Assembly: GCA_002007465.1 (NCBI GenBank) | Contig: LNAC01000276.1 | Location: forward strand, 5,808,964 to 5,872,963 | Origin: Ailurus styani | Taxonomy: Eukaryota > Chordata > Mammalia > Carnivora > Ailuridae | Length of the DNA stretch: 64,000 bases | Reading direction: 5' to 3' | The notes under the pieces: model-generated | Databases searched by the model: none | The model's input: only the letters and a program-made list of their open reading frames with translations | Told to the model about the DNA's origin: nothing | Shown here: one piece after another, positions 22,968-34,215 of the stretch | Numbering within the stretch: position 1 is the first letter of the stretch | Layout of the letters: every line of letters begins with the position of its first letter | Position numbers and translations under genes: made by a program

Positions 22968-23882
22968 CCGCAGGCGGAGCCGCAAGTGCAGGCGGTGACG
23001 GCGAAGCCTGCGGGAGGGAGCGGAGGGAGCTGGGACCGGAGCGGGGAGGCTGCGGGCCTGGGGGTCGGGGGGCAAGCAGGGGAGGCTCCGGCACCAGCAA
23101 AGGGGAGCCGGGTTGCATGGGCAGCAGGGAGGCTGGGGGCCTGGACTCCAGTGTCCCGAAGAAATGCAGTCCCGGAGCTGGCCGGGGGGAGGGGAGAAAG
23201 CTAGGGTGGCCGACCAGGACTCAAGAAATAGAAGCTGGACTTAGCGGGAGGGGTTCCTGGGTGCTGGGAACAGAAGTGAGAGCCTGGGAAAGGACTTCGG
23301 TACTCACCTGCGGGGCAGGTGGCCAGGTCCCCCCTGGAGGTGACGCTGCGGCAGCTCAGGCCAAAGTTCCTCCCGGTCTCAAGAACTGCTGGAGGGAGGA
23401 GGGAGGGAGGCCATGAGACCACGCCGTCCCTCCCCCATTCTCATGTGGCCCTGGCCCCGGCGGTTTGGAGATAGGCAGGGGGTCAAGAAAACTCTTCTGC
23501 CCAAGGCCCAGGTGGGCCAGGCCCTGGCAGAGAGCCACAAGGTGGGGAGCCCATCGTCTCCCGGGTTCTGTTCTGAGATGCGTGTTTTAGAGGAAGGAGG
23601 ATTCCCAGCTTCTGCCAAAGGTGCAGCTGGATGGGGGCTGGGGTTGGGCTGGGGTTGGGGTGGGGGGGGTGGCTCTAGTTGGGGCGGGCTCGGTGGCTGC
23701 TCCATGTCAGGAATGAGGGGGGCCCCCATGGCCCCTGCTGAGGTTTGGAAGTGAGGGTCCTCACTTAAGGATCTGGTGCTGTCCTGGATCTTCTCATTGA
23801 TGGCTTCCTCCACTGGACACAGAGACTTGCCACACACCAGCAGCCCCAGGACAGGGAGGAGGAGGAGGGGAAGAGCCTTCAT
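22968..23882 (-). CDS. RETN: Resistin (RETN), last exon truncated by gap
   Basis: Secreted cysteine-rich hormone of adipocytes and macrophages. Exons on the minus strand: 23882-23765 (signal peptide MKALPLLLLPVLGLLV, then EEAINEKIQ), 23385-23308 (SCRSVTSRGDLATCPAG), 23007 into the gap (FAVTACTCGSACG). Human resistin is 108 aa; the two complete exons plus a standard 131-nt final exon would also give 108 aa. The Cys-rich C-terminal part is unseen, so intactness cannot be judged. A likely noncoding first exon ends at a donor after 24068. It sits between MCEMP1 and STXBP2 as in human. Confidence 0.93.
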
Positions 23883-24065
23883 CCTGCAGGCGCTGAAAGA
23901 GGGAACCCACAGCTGGCTCAGCCCCTTCTCACGTGTGGAGGGTCAAGCCTCCAGAGCAGTGGGATATGGAATCCTGTGTCCCTGTGCGGGACGAGGCTGG
24001 AGTCCCAGCTTCCTCCCGGCCCCCTCGGGCTGGGCTTCTGGGCTGAGCAGGAGCAGGGGTCACTT

Positions 24066-24145
24066 ACCCTCTGGGTGGACTCAGCAGACCAAATCTCGGG
24101 CACTGATTTCATGGCCCTGCGCATCTCCCTCTTTAAGGCTTCTGG
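24066..24145 (-). promoter_or_regulatory. Probable RETN noncoding first exon and promoter
   Basis: The minus strand has a good donor (CAGAGG|GTAAGTGA; last exon base 24068) about 185 nt upstream of the coding exon. A TATA-like ccttaaag lies at about 24132-24139. Human RETN also begins with a noncoding exon. Confidence 0.5.
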
Positions 24146-24700
24146 ATGCGGAGCTTCCTGTCTTGGCTGAGTGTCTTGGCCCCCTGGCCCTCCCATCCCA
24201 CATCCGGGGCCAAGAGGAACCCCCCAGGGCAGACTCTAGGAGCCCACGGGTAGGAAGCTCTGCTCCCCCCTTCCCTGCCACAGTTTCCTTATTCAAGAGC
24301 CCACCCTTCTCACATCGGGGCTGGGACTGGTCCAGGGGGTAGTGCCTGGGGGATGATTCCAGAAGCCCTTGTCCCAGGGGCAGGCAAAGAAACAGGAGTT
24401 TGCACGCAGGGGCGGGGCACATAAGCATAACCAGAACAACTCATGTGTGAGAACCGCATCCGTGTTCATACCCAAATGCCTACCAACAGTAGAATGGGTA
24501 ATACCATGTTTTTATTTCCTTCGATGGAACAGTCTGCAACAGACGCTGACAGACTTGCAGCCCATGGGACAAATCTGGCCCACTGTCTATTTCTGTGCAA
24601 CTCATGAGCTAAGAACGGTTTTTACATTTTCATATTTTGGGGTTTTGTCTTTAATACAAACGGATTTTTTTTTAATTATGGCAAAATACATTGCATATTA
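24146..24700. other. RETN upstream DNA and old DNA-transposon fragment
   Basis: About 24520-24640 contains 'gcccatgggacaaatctggcccac', the signature of an old interspersed element. A second part with 'acctggccctttacaga' occurs at about 25460-25655, with L1 and SINE sequence between them. The exact family is not assigned. No coding exon was seen. Confidence 0.45.
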
Positions 24701-24705
24701 AATTG

Positions 24706-24888
24706 TTTAAAAGATTTTATTTCTTTGTCAGAGAGAGAGCACTAGCAGGGGAGCAGCAGGCAGAGGTAGAGGAAGAAGCAGGCTTCCTGCTGAGCAAGGA
24801 GCCCGATGTGGGGCTCGATCCCAGGACCCTGGGATCATGACCTGAGCTAAAGGCAGATGCTTAACCGACTGAGCCACCGAGGTGCCCC
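24706..24888 (-). mobile_element. CAN-SINE (antisense)
   Basis: aaagattttatttctttg at the left, and the complement of the tRNA-like head (ccgactgagccaccgaggt) at the right. Confidence 0.88.
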
Positions 24889-24889
24889 A

Positions 24890-25455
24890 TTTTAGCCATT
24901 TTTTAAGTGTACAGTCCTCTGGCATTAAATACCCTCACATTGTTTTGCAACCACCCCCACCATCCATCTCCAGAACTTTCTCATCTTCCCAAACTGAAAC
25001 TTTGTCCCCACAAAACACGAACTCCCTATCCCCTCTTGCTCCTGGCTTCCACCATCTACTTTCTGTCTCTGTGACTTTGCCTGTTCACACCTCAAGTAAG
25101 TGGAATCACACAAATACTTACCCTTTTGTGTCTGTCTTCTTTCACTTAGCATAAATGTTTTCAAGATTCATCCAGGTTGTGGCATGGGTGAGAACTTCAT
25201 TCCTTTTTGTGGCTACTATTGCATTGTAGGGACACACCGCATTTTGTTCATCCATTCATCTGTTACTTACAGCTTGCTTTGTTGTTTCCGCCTCTTGTCA
25301 ATGACGCCCCTGAAAACCTTGGAATGTAATGAACATCTCTGAGCCTCTGCTTTCAGTCCCCTTGGGTACATATCCAGCAGTGGGATTACTGGATTATATG
25401 GCAATTCTGTGCTTAACTTTTCAAGGAGCTGCCAAAAAGTTCACACATTTTTAAA
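24890..25455 (+). mobile_element. L1M-type LINE-1 3' UTR fragment
   Basis: It carries the L1 3' UTR phrases 'ctactttctgtctctgtgac', 'tttcacttagcataaatg', 'attcatccaggttgtggcatg' and 'agtgggattactggattatatgg' in the proper order on the plus strand. No ORF2 coding remains. Confidence 0.75.
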
Positions 25456-25831
25456 TCATTGAGAAAAAGATTTTTAACAGTGACATGTGAAAAGTACATG
25501 AAACTGAAATCCCAGTGCCCACGAATAAAGTGTTCTCGGAGCATGGCCGTGCCCACGTTTTTGTAGACAGTCCGAGGCTGCTTTCCTAGGTCAGTGACAG
25601 AGATGATGCCCTACAGAGGTGAACCCGGCTACCACCTGGCCCTTTACAGAAAAAAAAAAAAATTGTCCATCCCTGGTCAATTGCAATGAGTGTGAATGAG
25701 AGATCACAATGTACCAGTTGCAGCTAAATGCAACAATCTGAATGATTCTCACCAACATAATTGTGAGCAAAAGAATCCAGACACAGAAAAGAACACACGG
25801 CACAAATCCATTTATTACAAAGGACGAGAGC

Positions 25832-26080
25832 GGGGCACCTGGGTGCCTCGGTCGACTGAGCGTCCGGCTCTTGATTTTCGATCAGGTCATGATCTCAGAG
25901 TCCTGAGATCGAGTCCTGTGTCCGGCTCCGTGCTGGGTGTGGAGCCTGCTTGGGGTTCTCTCTCTCCCTCTCCCTCTGCACCACCCCTCTCCCCAATCCA
26001 CCCACACGCTTGCTCGCTCTCTCTCAAAAAAGAAAAGAAAAAGAAAAGAAGAAGGAAAGAAAAGAAAAGAAAGCACAACT
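25832..26080 (+). mobile_element. CAN-SINE
   Basis: gcacctgggtgcctcggtc head, CT-rich body and an aaaagaaaag purine tail. Confidence 0.88.
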
Positions 26081-26239
26081 AATCTATGTTGTTGGAGATG
26101 AGGATGGGAGTTTCCTAGGGAGTGAAGGGAAATGGGAAGCTAGTGAAAATTTAAGCATACACTTGAAACCACACACTTTTCTTTACGCATGCTGTGATTT
26201 GGTAAAAGTGACATCCCTATGTAAATACAGCCGCGTACA

Positions 26240-26830
26240 TAGGCCCAAAGTGTAGACAGTATTTATTGAGCACTTACTATATGCCAGATGCAATGCTATG
26301 CATCGTGCAAGCCATGGGGAGCAAGGGAACCCCCCCTCCACCCCTCATGCATTTTCCCTGTCTGTCCGAGGAAGACAGACACCAAGAGAGAGCTCAATTA
26401 ACTTCACACTCCACCAGTCATCTCTGCCCCGAAGAAGAGGAAACGAATTCTGGGGGGACTTCTGGCAGAAGTATGTGGCCCCCAGTGGAAGAATCCAAGG
26501 AGGTTTTATGGAAGAAGAGATTGCTGAGCAGCAGCTGGAGGGTGAGCAAGAGTTAAGCAGTCAGGGAGGGCATTCTGGGTGGAAGGAACAGCATGTCCTA
26601 AGGCCCTGGGGAGGGACAGCGCGCACCAGCTTTGAGGAACTGAAAGAAACCAGTGGGCAGGAAGGCAGAGAGCCTGGTTGGCATAAACAAATTTCACAGG
26701 GTCCCTTCCTTGAAGACCCCGAGATGCAGCTTGGATACAAGGTAGCTGGGGACACAGCAAGAGTAATTTTGTTGAGAGCTCTGATCCTTCAAACCCTTCA
26801 GTCTCAGAACTTTTCAGATAAAAGGTTTTG
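26240..26830 (+). repeat. LINE-2-like relic
   Basis: It begins with 'tattgagcacttactatatgccagatgc' and continues with 'ggaacagcatgtcctaaggcc' and 'gaggaactgaaagaaaccagtg', typical of an ancient L2-like element. The open frame at 26298-26831 is derived from it and is not a gene. Confidence 0.45.
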
Positions 26831-26994
26831 AGGAGCACAGAAGTGGGTTTCTCTGACTACAGGTCAGGTGAAAAGCAGGGGGCATGTGTGGAACCCCTAG
26901 GATTCCCTGGGGACTTAGTTTGAAAACCCTTGTTTGAGTAGCAGGAAAGGGCCACATGCCCTTTCATTCTCTTGGAAGAAAGTAAAATATTTCG

Positions 26995-27113
26995 GGGGCA
27001 CCTGGCTGGCTCATTCAGAAGAGCATGCCACGCTTGATCTCAGGGTCATGAGTTTGAGCCCCACCCTGGGTGTAGAGATAACTAAAAAAAATAAAATAAG
27101 CTTAAAAAATATT
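26995..27113 (+). mobile_element. Short CAN-SINE
   Basis: gcacctggctggctcattc head and 'ttgagccccaccctgggtg' tail, without the CT tract. Confidence 0.75.
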
Positions 27114-27223
27114 TTCATTCCTTCTGACTTCTGTCGGTGACGTTGAGGCCCAGTGGCCTCAATTTTGCATCAAAAGCTCTCAAATAAAATTTCAGAACCA
27201 GGTCTTTAAAATGTACAATAGGG

Positions 27224-27430
27224 GGACACCTGGGTGGCTCAGTCAGTTAAGTGTCTGCCTTTGGCTCAAGTTGTAATCCCCTGGTCCTGGATCCAGCCCT
27301 GCATTGGGCTCCCTGCTCACCGGGAGCCTGCTTCTCCCTCTCTTCCCTGCCTGTGCTCTCTCGCTCCCTCGCTCTCTTTCTCTCTTTCAAATAAGTAAAT
27401 AAAATCTTTTCTAAAATAAAAATAAAGCAT
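27224..27430 (+). mobile_element. CAN-SINE
   Basis: acacctgggtggctcagtc head, CT-rich body and an aaataagtaaataaaatctt tail. Confidence 0.88.
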
Positions 27431-27449
27431 ACGATAAGGCCGTTACTCT

Positions 27450-27930
27450 CTTTTACGATCAGTTTTATTGAGGTGTAATTTTCCTTAAATAAAATGCATC
27501 TCAAGTGTTCAGTTGGGTGCATTTTGACAAATGTACATGCATAAATGTTTTATTTTTCCCAAGTACTGTCTTTTTAGTTTCTTGTTTTGTTTTTTAGAGA
27601 GAAAGAGAGAAGGCACATGCATGCCAGGTGGGGAGGGGAGAGGGCGAGGGAGAGAAAGAATCTTAGGCAGGCTCCACACCCAACACAGAGCCAGACACGG
27701 GGCTCAATCCCAGGACCCTGAGACCATGACCTGGGGCGAAATCAAGAGTCAGCCGGCCACTCAGCCGACTGAGCCACGTAGGTACCTCCCAAGTGTTGTC
27801 TTTAAAAAGAAAAAAAAAATAATAATAAGGTGTCACTTACATCAAGTAAAATTCACTCTTTTTACTGAGTTCTATGAGTTTTGACAAATGCATAGAGTTC
27901 TCTGATTATCATCACCCAATACTTATTACT
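27450..27930 (+). mobile_element. L1M 3' UTR fragment split by a CAN-SINE
   Basis: 'gttttattgaggtgtaatttt' near 27463 and 'gttttgacaaatgcatagag' near 27880 belong to one L1 3' UTR. An antisense CAN-SINE (about 27588-27790; ends ccgactgagccacgtaggt) interrupts it. Confidence 0.65.
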
Positions 27931-27934
27931 TAAA

Positions 27935-28610
27935 TGATAGTTGGGGGAAAAAAGGAATTTCCCAACGATCTGAAGGAAATCGGTGTCCTGAAGCCACAGA
28001 GAGAGACAGAGGATTTTTCTGCTCTGTACCACCCGTCTTCCCGAGTGGCCCAGAGACCTTGTGAATATTCACAACTGTTACCAGCTTCTCGCCTCTGTCG
28101 CTGTACATCTGACCTTGAAGGGTTGTTTTGAACCCAGAGGGCCTGGGAAACTGACCTCCAGAAGTAACCTGAGTTACTTGCCTTGCTAGATAACAACTTG
28201 CTGTCCTTTTGAGAGACAAGATGACAGCGGGCTCAGCCAAATCAGGAAAGAATCACTGACACTTGCTTCCTGTCCCATGTGAAGGACAGAAAAGAAAAAC
28301 AGAAACCTTGGAACCCTTCCCGCTTTCTTTAGCAAGAGCTGGCAAGCCTGGCTTCATTTAGAAACCCTTCTGACCTGGGGGAGGTGGGAGCGATCTTCCG
28401 GGCGGAAGCCACAGACGCGGGGAGAGGACAGGCCAGACCTGATGGGGCCGGGTTGAGCCTTGAGGCAAGGAACAGTGAGAGCCTGAAGGTTGGGTGGTAA
28501 AGATCATGAAGATTTCCAGTGTTAACGACCTGAGATCCTGCTTTGCAGAGACCACTCTCTGGACTCCTTACAGAATATCTTTCCCTTGGGGGCTTCTTGG
28601 GGTGCTCTGA
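27935..28610. other. Intergenic DNA without recognised features
   Basis: No coding exon, RNA gene or clear repeat was recognised. Confidence 0.4.
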
Positions 28611-28611
28611 G

Positions 28612-28815
28612 ATAATCATGTCTACTGTTTGTTGAGCAATTTACGCATATTGACCACCATCTGATCAGGTAGGGATGATTATTACCTCTACAGAAGGAGC
28701 TGTTGAGGCCCAGAGAGGCTAAGTGACTTGTCTGGGGTCACACAGCAAGTTGGTGGAGGAGCTGGGATTTGAACCCCGGTGGTCTGGCTCAAGGCCATGC
28801 ACCTTTCAGCCCTAA
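28612..28815 (+). repeat. MIR element
   Basis: It contains the MIR core 'gaggcccagagaggctaagtgacttg' followed by 'ggtcacacagcaag' and 'gggatttgaacccc'. Confidence 0.75.
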
Positions 28816-28975
28816 GAAGTGTGTGGTGGGGAGGGGGAGTGGGGCGCCCCCCGGATGGCCACAACACTGTCCCAGCTTTACTTAAAAAAGAAAAAGAAAG
28901 AAAAAGAATAAAGCAACATTGTTTCGAGAATATTCCTACAGCTTTTCTCTTGCTGTTAAAGAAATGACAGAGATA

Positions 28976-29354
28976 AAATGTCCCTATTTGGGGCACCTGG
29001 GTGGCTCAGTCGGTTAAACGTCTGCCTTCAGCTCCGGTCGTGATCCCAGGGTCCTGGGATCAGCTCCGCATCGGGCTCCTTGCTCAGCGGGGAGTCTGCT
29101 TTTCCCTCTCCCTCTGCCGCCCCCCCCTGCCTGTGCTTGTGCTCATGTTCTCTCTGTCAAATAAATAAATAAAATCTTTTTTTAAAAAATGTCCCTACTT
29201 ATTTTTCTTAAGATTTTATTTATTTGAGAGAGAGAGAGAGAGCATGAGCAGGGGGAGGAAAGGGAGAGGAGAGAGCAGCAGAGGGAGAAGCAGGCTGGAT
29301 CCCAGGACGCTTAACCGACTGAGCCAACCAAGCACCCCTAAATAGGGACATTTT
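28976..29354. repeat. SINE foldback: two inverted CAN-SINEs with inverted flanks
   Basis: A sense SINE (28988-29190) faces a shorter antisense SINE (about 29208-29337). The left outer flank aaaatgtccctatttgggg and the right outer flank cccctaaatagggacatttt are reverse complements with one inserted base. A direct copy aaaaatgtccctacttat follows the first SINE and fits its target-site duplication. Confidence 0.8.
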
Positions 29355-29356
29355 GG

Positions 29357-30290
29357 AGCATCTGGGGGGCTCAGTTGGTTAAGCATCTGCCTTCAGCTCA
29401 GGTCATGATGCCAGGGTCCTGGGATTTGTCCAACGCCAAAGTCTTCTTCCCTTTTAACTAAGGCATTTTCTCCCCCAAACCCTGGAATGAGCAGTACATG
29501 GCCCAGGGTGGGGATGCGGGGAGGGCAAAGTAAAGGGGGGTGGGAAAGAGTTTTGTGGAAACTCCTTCCGCCCAGCCTGGCTTTTTAATTTTTTTAAAGC
29601 TTTTTTTATTTATTTGAGAGAGAGAGTATGAGCAGGGGAAGGGGCAGGGAGTCCTACACATGGGGCTCAATCCCAGGACCCCAGAGTCCCCCAGGCGCCA
29701 GCCTGGCTTTTCTGGATTCCACGTATCGATCTTAAAAAAAAACAAACAAACTCGGGGTGCCTGGCTAGCTCCGTTGGAAGAGCATGTGACTGACGCTTCA
29801 TCATGGGGTCGTAAGTTCAAGCCCCGCATTGAGGGTAGAGATTACTTCAATTAATTAATTAACTTACAAAACTGGGGCACCTGGGTGGCCCCGTTGATTG
29901 GGCATCCAACCCTTAGTTTTGGCTCGGGTCATGATCGCGGGGTCCTGGGTTCGAATTTTGGTAGGGCTCCAAGCTCAGCTCAGAGTCAGCTTGAGACTCC
30001 TCCCTCTTGCTCTGCTCCTCCCCCTGCTCTTTCTCTCCCTAAAATAAATAAATAAATACAATCTTTAAAACAAACAAACAGGGGCACCTGGGGGGCTCAG
30101 TCGGTTAAGCCGCTGCCTTCGGCTCCGGTCATGATCCCGGGGCCCTGGGATCGAGTCCTGCATCGGGCTGCCTGCTCAGCGGGGAGCCTGCTTCTCCCTT
30201 TCCCCCTCCCCCTGCTTGTGTCCCCGCTCTCATTGTCTCCCTCTGTGTGTCAAATAAATAATAGAATCTTAAAAAAAAAATAAAACAGAA
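29357..30290. mobile_element. Array of five further CAN-SINEs
   Basis: Head-only sense copy at 29357-29428, antisense copy at 29590-29697, short sense copy at about 29754-29870, and two full sense copies at about 29874-30072 and 30079-30290. The interval 29430-29590 is unassigned. Confidence 0.82.
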
Positions 30291-30665
30291 CCACCCCAAA
30301 ACCTTACAGAAACAGAGAACAGATCGGTGGTTGCTGGGAGGCAGGATGGAGAAATACGGGAAGCCTGTCCAAAGGCCCCAAATTCCAGCTAGACGCTGAC
30401 TAAATTCTGGGGAATCTAACGTACCCCGGGGAGATCACAGTCACCTCTACCGCATCGTGTATCGGAAAGTTGCTAAGCGAGTAGATTGTAAAGGTTCTCA
30501 ACACACACACACACACACACCCCACACAGTAACTCTCTGAGGCAGGATGGATGTGTTATCTAACCTTATGGTAGAAATCATTTTGCAGTAGATTCATCCG
30601 TCACATCCCTACACTGTACACCCTAAACTGACACAATGTTACATATCAATTATATGTCAATAAAG
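30291..30665 (+). mobile_element. L1 3'-end fragment
   Basis: 'acagatcggtggttgctgggaggcagg', 'gaaagttgctaagcgagtagat' and the terminal 'acacaatgttacatatcaat...gtcaataaag' are L1MA-type 3' end phrases. A CA microsatellite (30502-30520) lies inside. Confidence 0.7.
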
Positions 30666-30751
30666 GGGGAAGACATCAATTTCACCTATAAGGGAAATCA
30701 TGCAGTTTGTCTTCCTTTTTGTTTGTTTTTTGGTGGAGATGCTGGGGTCAA

Positions 30752-30863
30752 TTCTTTTTTTTTTTTTTTTAAGATTTTTATTTATTTGACAGAGAGAGAG
30801 ACAGAGAGAGGTCGTGTCCTGAGCCGAAGGCAGACGCCGAAGGACTGAGCCGCCCAGGCGCCC
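30752..30863 (-). mobile_element. Truncated CAN-SINE (antisense)
   Basis: Poly(T), aagatttttatttatttgac, gagaga, then a shortened tRNA-like head complement ending cgcccaggcgccccg. The middle is deleted. Confidence 0.8.
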
Positions 30864-30864
30864 C

Positions 30865-33800
30865 GGTGTTTGTCTTTCTCCTCCCGACTTATTCACGGGC
30901 ACCTGCAGAGACCGTGCAGTTTGGGCGCCACGCAGAGCGAATGTTGCAGAAATGTGACCTTTGCTCACCATCATTCTCCCAGAATTTCCCTGGCCACCGA
31001 CAGGGACCGAGACTCCGAGGGGTCTCACGAAGCACTGTGGTCACTCAAGGGTCGGGGAGCCCCAGCCAGGACCTCCTCTTCCTGTCCTGTTCCCCCTCGC
31101 GGTGCCCCGGTGCTGGGGACTCCATCGCTGCACCTCCTACCCCAGCGGAGCCTTCCCACTCGCCGGGCAATTTCTTCACTCCAGGGGCCTTTTCACAATA
31201 TTCCTGGCAGCTGTTGGTTAACTGCTGCTTGAAGATTTTGAGTAACTTTAGAAAAACAGAAAACGGGAAGCTCGCTTCGCCTCCTCGCTGTCTGAGTTCC
31301 CCTGGAGCTGACAGCCTCCCTGGCCTCTTCTCCTTCCTGGAGCTTTCCTTGGCTCGCTGAGTCACACTCACTTCCTGTCCCTGCCCTGTGGCCACTAAGC
31401 CCCTGCCTCCCAAGCTGAAGGCTGGGGGCACTCCTTCCTCTGCCAGGGTCCCCGCTTTCCCCCCTCCTGCCCAGCTGGCAGCTCCGGCATGCCCCGGAGC
31501 CTCACAGTTGTTTCAGTGGAGCAAGTTCCAGACCACAAACTTGGATGAGATCTTATNTGCACTGCGGGGGGGGGGGGGGCTCCCACTCTAATGCATTCCT
31601 GATCCTGAGACCATCCATCCTCACTTCTCCTGGAGGTGTGCCCTCAGACCCTCCAAAGCACTGATGTGAGCCTGAGAAATCCTTTTTGCTCACTTTGTGG
31701 GGCCCTCCTTTTTAGCCCGGGGCCGGACCCCACTAGAGTGTCAAATAATAATAACGTTATTATTATATCCATACTATATTGGGATGATAATTATCATTAC
31801 GGCAGCCAGAGTTTCCAGGATGCTTCCTATATGCTTACAATGTGACCACTGGTCACCCTGAGGTCTGTCTCCACCCCAGCCCCCCCTGCTAAACTCATAT
31901 ATCCTGCTGGCTCCTGGAGATCCTGCAGATAATACCTAAGAAAATGTATCAGGTTGTTACTTTCCGTACAGTCCAACTAGTTGCCAAGGGACAAGTCGTT
32001 TGAGAAGGATCCCAGCTAATTCCAGTGGAAGGATTAATAAGGTTGGAAATAATCCTCAGGAGAGAATGGGTCCAGGCATTGAGATGTGATGGCTGCTAAC
32101 ACCTTTAAGGGGAGAACTGGTGGGGACCGGGGGACACCTGCCCCACTCCCACCAACCCAGAAGATGCAACAGGAGGTACCCAGCCCCACCCGTGAGAGAT
32201 TATTCTGACCTACAGCGGAACCTGGTCCAGGTAGTGGTAACTACCTGGTGACCTGAGGAAACAACATGGTGGGGATGGCACGGACAGATGCTCAGAACAA
32301 GTTATATAGGGTCACAAAGAAGCAGCCAGCCACATCCAGAATGCGGGCCATTCCCCAGGACAGGAAGAGAACCCCAAAGAAAACACACCAAGTCGGGATA
32401 AATGTCCTGAGGAAATAAAGCACGGTGACATTTGAGCTAAAACGGGAAGGAGGGAGACGACGAAGATGGGGGCGGGGGGAAGCACTGTAAGCAAAGAGAA
32501 CAGCAGGTGCAAAGGTCCTGTGGCTGGAACGGAGCGGTGTGCTTGAGAGACGGCAGCTGTGACTAAGGGAGCCAGTGGGGAATGGGCTTGCAGAGCGGCT
32601 TTGTAAAACACAGAGAGAGGGAGGTTGGATTGCGTTCTCATGGGAGGGTTTTGAGAAGTCTCAGCAACGCGTGCGGAGGGATTGGCGTGATGCCTTGTGC
32701 TGCCGGCTGCTGTGGCCCGTAGGGGTCTGTGAATTTGTGTTGAATCAAAATGTCCTTAAGTCGGAGACGCTGCAACACCACCGGCATAAAGGGCAGAGGC
32801 CGAGGCGGCGGAAGCAACGGAGTTTTGCTGCAGCGGCGAAGCACCGAGGAACCGCTGACCTACTTAGGGTTTCCAGTTAGGGTCCCCCGAGCTCCAGGTA
32901 CAGACGTGAGGGAGCCGAGAACCCGGAAAATTGGGCCACAGCGCCGCCTGGTGCTCACAGCGCTTATCTACCTAAGAGGGCCCCGCGGGGGAGGGGGGTG
33001 CGGGGGGGCTTCCCGGGGAGGGGACCCCGCTTCCCGCGGGGGCGAGTTTCAGTGTCAGACTTGGAAACCTCCTCCTTCCTTCCCCGACTCCGGCCAGTTA
33101 AACGGCTTCCCTGCCGAGGCCGGACGGGGAGCCCCGCATCCAGGGCGGGCGTGTCAGGGGCCGGGGGTCGGGGCCCCACCCCGCCTCCTTGGCGACCTTG
33201 CACATCCAGCTTTCTGCCCTGGGAAGAGTTCCGCGTAAATCCTAGGAGGCTTGCTGAGTCAAAGCGTTCAGCGCTTCTCCAGCCCCCCGCCGGCAACGGT
33301 TTCCTTAGACTTACCTGAGTTCTCAAAAGGAGAGGCGCCTTCTTCAAGCGGGGCCGGTGAGGAAGTGCCCTGCCTCCGCCCAAGCCCTCCTGGTGCCAGT
33401 CTTGGATGGGCCACACCCCCTAAGGTGACCTAGTGGGGGGGGCGCTATACCCGTTTACCGACCCAGAGCCCCTCCCCCGGCACCCCTCCCAGCAGCACCT
33501 CTTTGCCAGCGCTGAACGTGGGCCCCACCTGCCCTCCTTGCTCAGAGCCCTTCTGTCGTTTCCCTGGCGCCAGCAGGGGCCAGATCCTCACCCGGGCCCT
33601 CCAGGCGCTCTGGGGCTCAGATCTTATTGCCCCTCAATATCCTTTTTCTCCATCTCACTCTCTTGCCTTTGCCTCCACTGTGCCTTCCCCGCCTTCCCTG
33701 CCTCCTCTTTCCATTTGCAACCCAGACTTCCCCTCCTCCAGGAAGCCTTCCTTGACTGCCCCCAGACTGGATAGATGAGGGTATCCTCTGGGCTCCCACA

Positions 33801-33900
33801 GTCCCCTCCGCTGCTGTCCGCCTCGCTCTGTCCGTATCTGCGCCCCAGAGACAGAGAACGGTCCTCGTGTCTTAGGCCGGCCGCGAGCTTCCCAGCTCCT
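30865..33900. other. Intergenic DNA between RETN and STXBP2
   Basis: No recognised gene. Positions 32420-32700 resemble the same ancient L2-like element as 26.5 kb. Positions 32960-33190 are GC-rich with several CpGs but are not linked to a recognised exon. Contains a single N (31557) next to a G14 run at 31566, and a 22-bp AT-rich palindrome at 31745-31766. Confidence 0.45.
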
Positions 33901-33904
33901 TTTT

Positions 33905-34215
33905 AGCTGATGTTACGGGCTGAACTGTATTCCCCCCCTTCCCCGAAATTCATGTGGAAGCCCCAGCCCCCAGCGTCTCAGAATGTGACTGTATTTGGAG
34001 ATCGTTTTTTTTTTTTTTTACAAGATAATTAAGTCAAAACGAGGTCATTAGAGCGGGCCTTGCTCCAACAAGGCTGGTGTCCTTCTAAGAGGGGATTAGG
34101 ACACGGGCGTGCGAGGGACAGCCATGTGAGGAGAAGACGGCCTCCCGGCCTCCACTAACCAACCCTGCTGACACCTTGAGCTTGAACTTCCAGCCTCCAA
34201 GGGCCGTGGGAGAAC
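33905..34215 (+). mobile_element. MLT1/MaLR-like LTR fragment
   Basis: It has the LTR phrases 'gttacgggctgaactgtattccccc', 'tcagaatgtgactgtatttggag', 'gaggtcattagagcgggcc' and 'ctgacaccttgagcttg'. It is a solitary old endogenous-retrovirus-like LTR with no coding sequence. The subfamily is not certain. Confidence 0.6.

Noticed and set aside
26298..26831. A 177-aa open frame
   Set aside because: It lies within an ancient L2-like repeat and has no protein-domain features.
29754..29850. A possible tRNA gene (tRNA-like box sequences)
   Set aside because: It is the tRNA-derived head of a CAN-SINE followed by an A-rich tail, not a free-standing tRNA.
32750..33238. A 162-aa plus-strand open frame in GC-rich DNA
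   Set aside because: GC-rich DNA gives long chance frames; no family similarity or conserved motif was recognised.
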